From Hybos culiciformis (lineage: Eukaryota > Arthropoda > Insecta > Diptera > Hybotidae): a DNA stretch of 64,000 bases. Below the pieces are notes generated by a model. The model had not been told where the DNA came from. It saw only the letters and a list, made by a program, of their open reading frames with translations, and did no database searches. The DNA lies in assembly GCA_964007475.1 (NCBI GenBank), contig CAXFZM010000303.1, positions 217,501-281,500 of the forward strand, read 5' to 3'. This document shows, piece after piece, positions 59,330-64,000 of this stretch (position 1 is its first letter; each line of letters opens with the position of its first letter). The translations under genes were made by a program, and so were the position numbers.

Positions 59330-60030
59330 AAAAAACACAATACATTCGCAGCATCTCGTAGGCATAAAAATCATAACAAATGTATGAAAGGCTATGAGAT
59401 TTCCTATACAAAATTATTAATCAGTAAAATGGGATTAAAAGCAAAAAAAAACATAATTTAATTATTGATTATAATTTAGTATATGATTAATATTCATTTT
59501 TAAGAAAAAAAACCGGTATTTGTTTAAATGAAAATATCCATAAATCGAGCAAATTCAATCTATAAATTTTTTTTCTTCCTGGTAAAGTAAATTAAACTTT
59601 TTTTTTGTCATAATTTCTAGGCTCTAGGTACCAATTATACATAATTTATATTTAATTTTAAATGAATTTTAAAAAAATTCAAATGAATTTAATTAAAATT
59701 TGTATACATATCAGGTCAGGTACCTACATCGCGAAACAAAAAAATTTTAAGGGTGTTGGAAGAGGCGGCTGCCGTCTTCCATTCAGAATGACTTTTTATT
59801 TTAAAAAACTATATTCTGCGAAAAACGAAGCTTGTGGTTACTACAAAACAAATAGGAACCTACCTAACTTTGCGGGAGCATATCCCTGGAACGAAAGCTT
59901 ACCGACAGAAACCTTCTGGGATATAAAGGATTTGTGCACGTAAACTGCACTTACGCGGCTGTTTATCTATCTGGGAACCCACCTACTTATTTAGGTACGT
60001 ACCTTCCTTCTACCTACAATAAAAAGGGTT
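59330..60030 (-). repeat. dispersed repeat, copy B (inverted)
   Basis: Reverse-complement counterpart of copy A (40395-41395): AGCATCTCGTAGGCATAAAA at 59349, TCTAGGCTCTAGGTACC at about 59617, GAGGCGGCTGCCGTC at about 59761. It lacks an internal block of about 180 bp present in copy A. No recognised protein. Confidence 0.8.
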
Positions 60031-60167
60031 TTTCTTATTATTATTTTTTTATACACTATTTTTTTATTAATTTATTATTCTTGAAAAATTTTTTAAATAA
60101 AAATTTAATTTAATTTCATGAAACTATTTTATTAAACATTTGCATTGAAATTTTTTTGAAGTTTATA

Positions 60168-60965
60168 CTTCTTTAGGCGCGTTGTATGATATAATTGAGT
60201 AATTCTGTAGGGAGTATACAAATTTTTTTCGGAGACTCATTCAACATTCGAGTTCGAAATCGCGACATGGTTTTTTGACGTTTCAATACTCAAAAAAATG
60301 AGTGGTCCACTCAATAATCATTTGTCATTTATAAAAACAAAATAATTGGGCGCGACAAATTTAAATTCAAATTATTTTTTAAAAATCTTTCCAAATTTCA
60401 AATTATTTAAAACTAAAATTTTTTTTTCAAATTAGGTAGTTCAATAATCATTTGTCATTTATAAAAACAAAATAATTTGGCGCGAAAAATTTAAATTCAA
60501 ATTATTTTTAAAAAATTTCGTTTACAAATTATTTAAAAACTAAAATTTATTTTTCAATGAAATGAAGATTACCTGCCGAAAAATTTTAGGGCAGGGAGGT
60601 ACGGTTAGGTTATGCCGGCTCAAAATATACAAAAATTTTTATTTTTCAAAATAGGTAGCTCCGGTAAAATAAAGATTACCTGCCGAAAAATTTTAGGGGA
60701 GTGAGCTACGGTTAGGTCGTGACTTCTCAAAATATACAAAAAAAAATTTTTTTCAAAATAGGTAGCTCCGGTGAAATAAAGATTACCTGCCGAAAAATTT
60801 TTGGTCGTGCCGGCTCTAAATATGTTAAAATTTTTTTTTTTTCAAAATAGATTACCAAAAATTTTGGGTACGGAGCTACAGTTAGAGTCTTCCCGGCTCA
60901 AAATATACCAAAAAAAATTTTTTTCAAATTAGGTAGCTCGGGTGGAATAAAGATTACCTGCCCCA
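60168..60965 (+). repeat. diverged third copy of the repeat start plus 115-bp tandem units
   Basis: 60168-60420 is a diverged copy of the beginning of the 2.35-kb repeat (TTCTTTAGGCGCGTTGTATG). About 60540-60960 consists of four to five roughly 115-bp tandem units containing AAGATTACCTGCCGAAAAAT and GTAGCTCCGGT, each divergent from the others. No coding sequence. Confidence 0.75.
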
Positions 60966-60967
60966 AA

Positions 60968-61245
60968 AAAGGAAGGAAGTGAGGGCGGCAGTAAGGGAGG
61001 GCGTAAATGAGGCGGAAGTGAGGACGGAGTGAGGGCGGGAGTGAGGGCGGAAGTGAGGGCGGAAGTGAGGACGGAAGTGAGGGCGGAAGTGAGGGCGGAA
61101 GTGAGGGCGGAAGTGAGGGCGGAAGTGCGGGCGGAAATGAGGGCGGAAGTGAGGGCGGAAGTGCGGGTTGAAGTGAGGGCTGAAGTGAGGCCGGAAATGA
61201 GGGCGGAAGTGAGAGTGGAATGAGGGCGGAAGTCGTCATTTGTAG
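60968..61245 (+). repeat. 12-bp minisatellite, (GGAAGTGAGGGC)n
   Basis: About 20 units of a 12-bp GC-rich repeat, with occasional variants. It produces periodic EVRA or PPSL chance frames. It lies opposite a reverse-oriented array at about 61385-61545. Confidence 0.93.
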
Positions 61246-61384
61246 CCATTGTTATTTCGTAGTTTAAAGCTTTTAAGTATTAAATTCTTTCGGCAGTTCC
61301 TATGACTGCTTCGTGTGTTTTTTTGTGGATATTTTAAGCAGGGAAGACCCTAACCACAGCTCCCTATCCAAAATGTTTGGTCAG

Positions 61385-61545
61385 TTAAATCCACACTCAC
61401 TTCCACCCTCACTTCCGCCCTCACTTCCACTCTCACTTTTGCCCTCACTTCCGCCCTCACTTCCGCCCTCACTTCCGCCCTCACTTACGTCCTCACTTCC
61501 GCCTTCACTTCCGCCCTCATTCCACTCTCACTTCCGCCCTCATTA
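61385..61545 (+). repeat. 12-bp minisatellite, reverse orientation
   Basis: About 13 units of CTTCCGCCCTCA, the complement of the array at 60968-61245, separated from it by about 140 bp. The outer flanks (TTAGAGTCTTCCCGG at about 60883 and GAAGACCCTAACCAC at about 61342) are also inverted, so a large imperfect inverted repeat is present. Confidence 0.9.
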
Positions 61546-61647
61546 AAAAAAACTGGAAAATCCACCATAAAAAATATGTGTTGATTTTTATCACAATTTT
61601 TTATTTGTTATCCCTACGACAAGTTTTGTTTACTTTCAACTGCACGG

Positions 61648-64000
61648 CTTCTTTAGGCGCGTTGTATGATATAATTGAGTTATTCTGTAGGGGGTAAAAA
61701 TGTATTTTCTTAGACTCATTCGACATTCGAGTTCGAAAAAAGCGAAATGCTTTTTTGACGTTTTAATACTCAAAAAAAATGAGTGGTCCACTCAGTAATC
61801 ATTTGTCATTTATAAAAACAAAATAATTTGGCACGAAAAACTTAAATTCAAACTATTTTTTAAAAATCTTTCGTTTACAAATCATTTAAAATACAAAAAA
61901 ATTTTCATAATAGATAGCTCAGGTGAAATAAAGATTACAGCGAAATTTTTTTGTCATAACCGCGAAACTGGAATTTGTATGAGTTTCGCGGTTATAACAA
62001 AATTTTTTGTCATAATCGCGAAACTAATTTTATTTTTGTCATAACCGCGACAAAAAATGTTAAGTTTTTCACGGTTATAACAAAAATGTTTGTTATAACC
62101 GCGAAACACAAAAATTCGATTTTTTGGAACGTAGTTCCTTATCATACGCTCTTGTGGAAAAATTTATTAAAAATTTCAACACTTTAGTGTCGGTACCATA
62201 TGATGATAAACAAAAAAAAAAAAGTTAAAAAAAATATTTTTTTTTTTTGACATTTTGAATTTTTTATTTAAAAATTATTTAAATTCACTATTTTTTTTAA
62301 TGCTAAATTTGTTTTAATTTTAAAGATATTTTTTTTTTTAATATAAAACAAAAAATAAATTTTCTCATTATTCGATATTTTTTTATTTTTTGAATAAAAA
62401 AAATAAACTTCCGTCGCTTAAAACTTTTTTTTTGGATATTTTTTTCTCTTTTCAATTGGAAGTTTGAAATTGGATATTTGTTTCGCTTTATGTTGTCTTG
62501 TCGCTTAGTGCAAAACAGTGAATGACTTTATTATGCAAAATTTATTAAAATGCATACAGATTGATTGGGCATACACCGTCGTACGAATGAAATGAGAACT
62601 AACTTAGAAACTGGATTTTTTCATACAGAAAAAAAACTAACTAACAGCCTTTCCAAACTTATTTTCTTATAATGTTATGATAAATTAAAGAAATCCGTTC
62701 GTGCTATAAAAAAAAATTAGGTATTTAAATATTTTTTAGTTATTTTAATAAATATTGTGTTCTTTGGTTTGCATTAATAATTAATAGAAAAAAAACAAAA
62801 AGAATAGTAAACATCCAATGAAATTTATAAAATTAAAATCCAAAATTCTATCAAAGTTATCTATCAATATTATCTCTACAAAATAAATCTATCAAACGTC
62901 CCGCCGACTCTTGTATTTTTTATTGAACTTTGTATGAAAATTGTTAAACTTAAATTTTATTTTAATTTATAAAATATTTATAAAATAAAATATTTAGTAA
63001 ATATAAATTTTTTATTATTAACTAATTAATATTTTATAGTTCAAATAAAATTTAGATTTTCATACTGATTTCAATGTTAATAAAAATCTTGTATAATTTT
63101 GTCAGTATTATTTTGCCAATATAAAGGCGCTATTCGGTACCAAGGCAAGTCAAGTCGTCTGCCGGCGTTGGATATTTCGATACTTTGCCATTTTGGCTAT
63201 GATATTTGTTTTTTTGTGTTGCAAACAACAAAAACAAAAAATTAAAATTTATAAGTAAATTAACGATACCTGTTAATTTTTTTAAAGTTTAAATAATGAG
63301 TCGACGCCGTCGCATTTTATATGATTTGATGAAAACTTAAATTTTATTTCATTTTATAAAATATTAATAAAATACTTAGAAAATAATATTTTTTTATTAT
63401 TAACTAATTAATATTTTATATTTCAAATAAAATTTAGATTTTCATACTAATTTCAATGCAAATAAATATAAATCTTGTATAATTTTGTCAATATAAAGGC
63501 GCTATTCGGTACCAAGTCAAGTCAAGTCAAGTCGTCTGCCGGCGTTAAATATTTCGAAACTTTGCCATTTTGGCTTATGATATTTCTTTTTTTTTGTGTT
63601 GCAAAAACAACAAAAACAAAAAATTAAAATTTATAAGTATTCGCTTATTTAAATCTCCAAATAGCGACTCCTATGGCGAAAAAAGGCACATACTTATGGG
63701 TGAAAACAAATGTAAACAAAAGAGTCATACTTAGTTAAATATTCAAATAGTGCCCCAATGGCGAAAAATAGCACATACATATGGGTGAAAAAAATGTAAA
63801 TAAATGGGTTGTCAAAACAGTCAATATTATCCTAACGATACCTGTTAATTTTTTTAAAGTTTAAATAATGAGTCGACGCCGTCGAATTTTATAGGATTTG
63901 ATAAAATGTAAACAGTCCCTTTCGCGGCAAATAAACAGTCCCTCTCGCGGCAAATAGTAATAGTTTTTTATTGAACGTTGTATGAAAATTGATAAACTTA
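61648..64000 (+). repeat. 2.35-kb direct repeat, copy 2, runs off the window
   Basis: Matches copy 1 (54451-56799) to the last base of the window. It includes the hairpin array (61953-62120) and the roughly 400-bp tandem units. The offset between copies is about 7.2 kb and matching has not ended at 64000. Confidence 0.93.

Noticed and set aside
60898..61546. Pro/Ser/Leu-rich and Glu/Val/Arg-rich reading frames
   Set aside because: Chance frames through the 12-bp minisatellites; the same repeat is open in several frames.
54451..64000. Giant LTR element with 2.35-kb LTRs
   Set aside because: The copies do not begin TG or end CA, no primer site follows copy 1, and no gag or pol lies between them.

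Overview
The window is AT-rich (large stretches well over 70% A+T), intron-bearing animal DNA that is mostly transposable elements. Several things point to an insect or other arthropod: BEL/Pao LTR retrotransposons primed by animal-type tRNA-Tyr and tRNA-Arg, a Polinton (Maverick), a Penelope-like element, hAT and other MITEs, and short introns in a GILT-family host gene. I cannot name the order or species. There is no bacterial or phage-style gene organisation.

Layout. 1-2368: non-coding, with one weak candidate exon. 2369-10235: a complete but inactive BEL/Pao element (BEL1) with 4-bp target duplications. 10236-10737: a CT-rich microsatellite. 10738-14900: non-coding, with a possible host exon and a TA-flanked MITE. 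About 14920-15640: a 40-bp tandem array. About 16400-38660: a decayed Polinton that carries the full virus-like gene set: zinc-finger/protein-primed family B DNA polymerase, chromodomain integrase, packaging ATPase, small hydrophobic-tail protein, charged structural-type protein, penton-like minor capsid protein, Gly-rich protein, major capsid protein, adenain-like protease, and a small OB-fold-like protein whose first exon is only the ATG. A Penelope-like fragment with a GIY-YIG endonuclease (38700-39473) abuts its right end.

Two Polinton genes are split by clean insertions. polB holds a 2.0-kb hAT-like element with a 5-bp target duplication. The major capsid gene holds a 9.5-kb nest: a hAT element, which contains a Harbinger-like MITE, which contains both a 7.5-kb reverse-oriented BEL/Pao element (BEL2) and a 600-bp hAT MITE. 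Each layer is bounded by its own target-site duplication, so the order of events can be read directly.

39474-46100 is intergenic or repetitive DNA around the 3' exons of a GILT-like host gene (42563-43209, minus strand). 46130-50450 holds two different truncated BEL/Pao pol fragments placed head to tail, the second split by a hAT MITE. 50449-51702 is a tandem 0.6-kb duplication. 52248-53470 is an unrecognised minus-strand gene with a perfect-period 81-residue duplication rich in sumoylation-type motifs. 54451-64000 is repeat-rich: a near-identical direct repeat of at least 2.35 kb spaced 7.2 kb apart (possibly a tandem 7.2-kb duplication running off the window), hAT transposase remains, hairpin arrays, and a 12-bp minisatellite present in opposite orientations.

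Within the Polinton the genes have the order and compactness of a virus: convergent polymerase and integrase genes, divergent integrase and ATPase genes, TATA boxes about 45-65 bp before several starts, and gene junctions of 0-11 bp or overlaps. All of its large genes carry stops, frameshifts or small deletions, so this copy is not expected to work.
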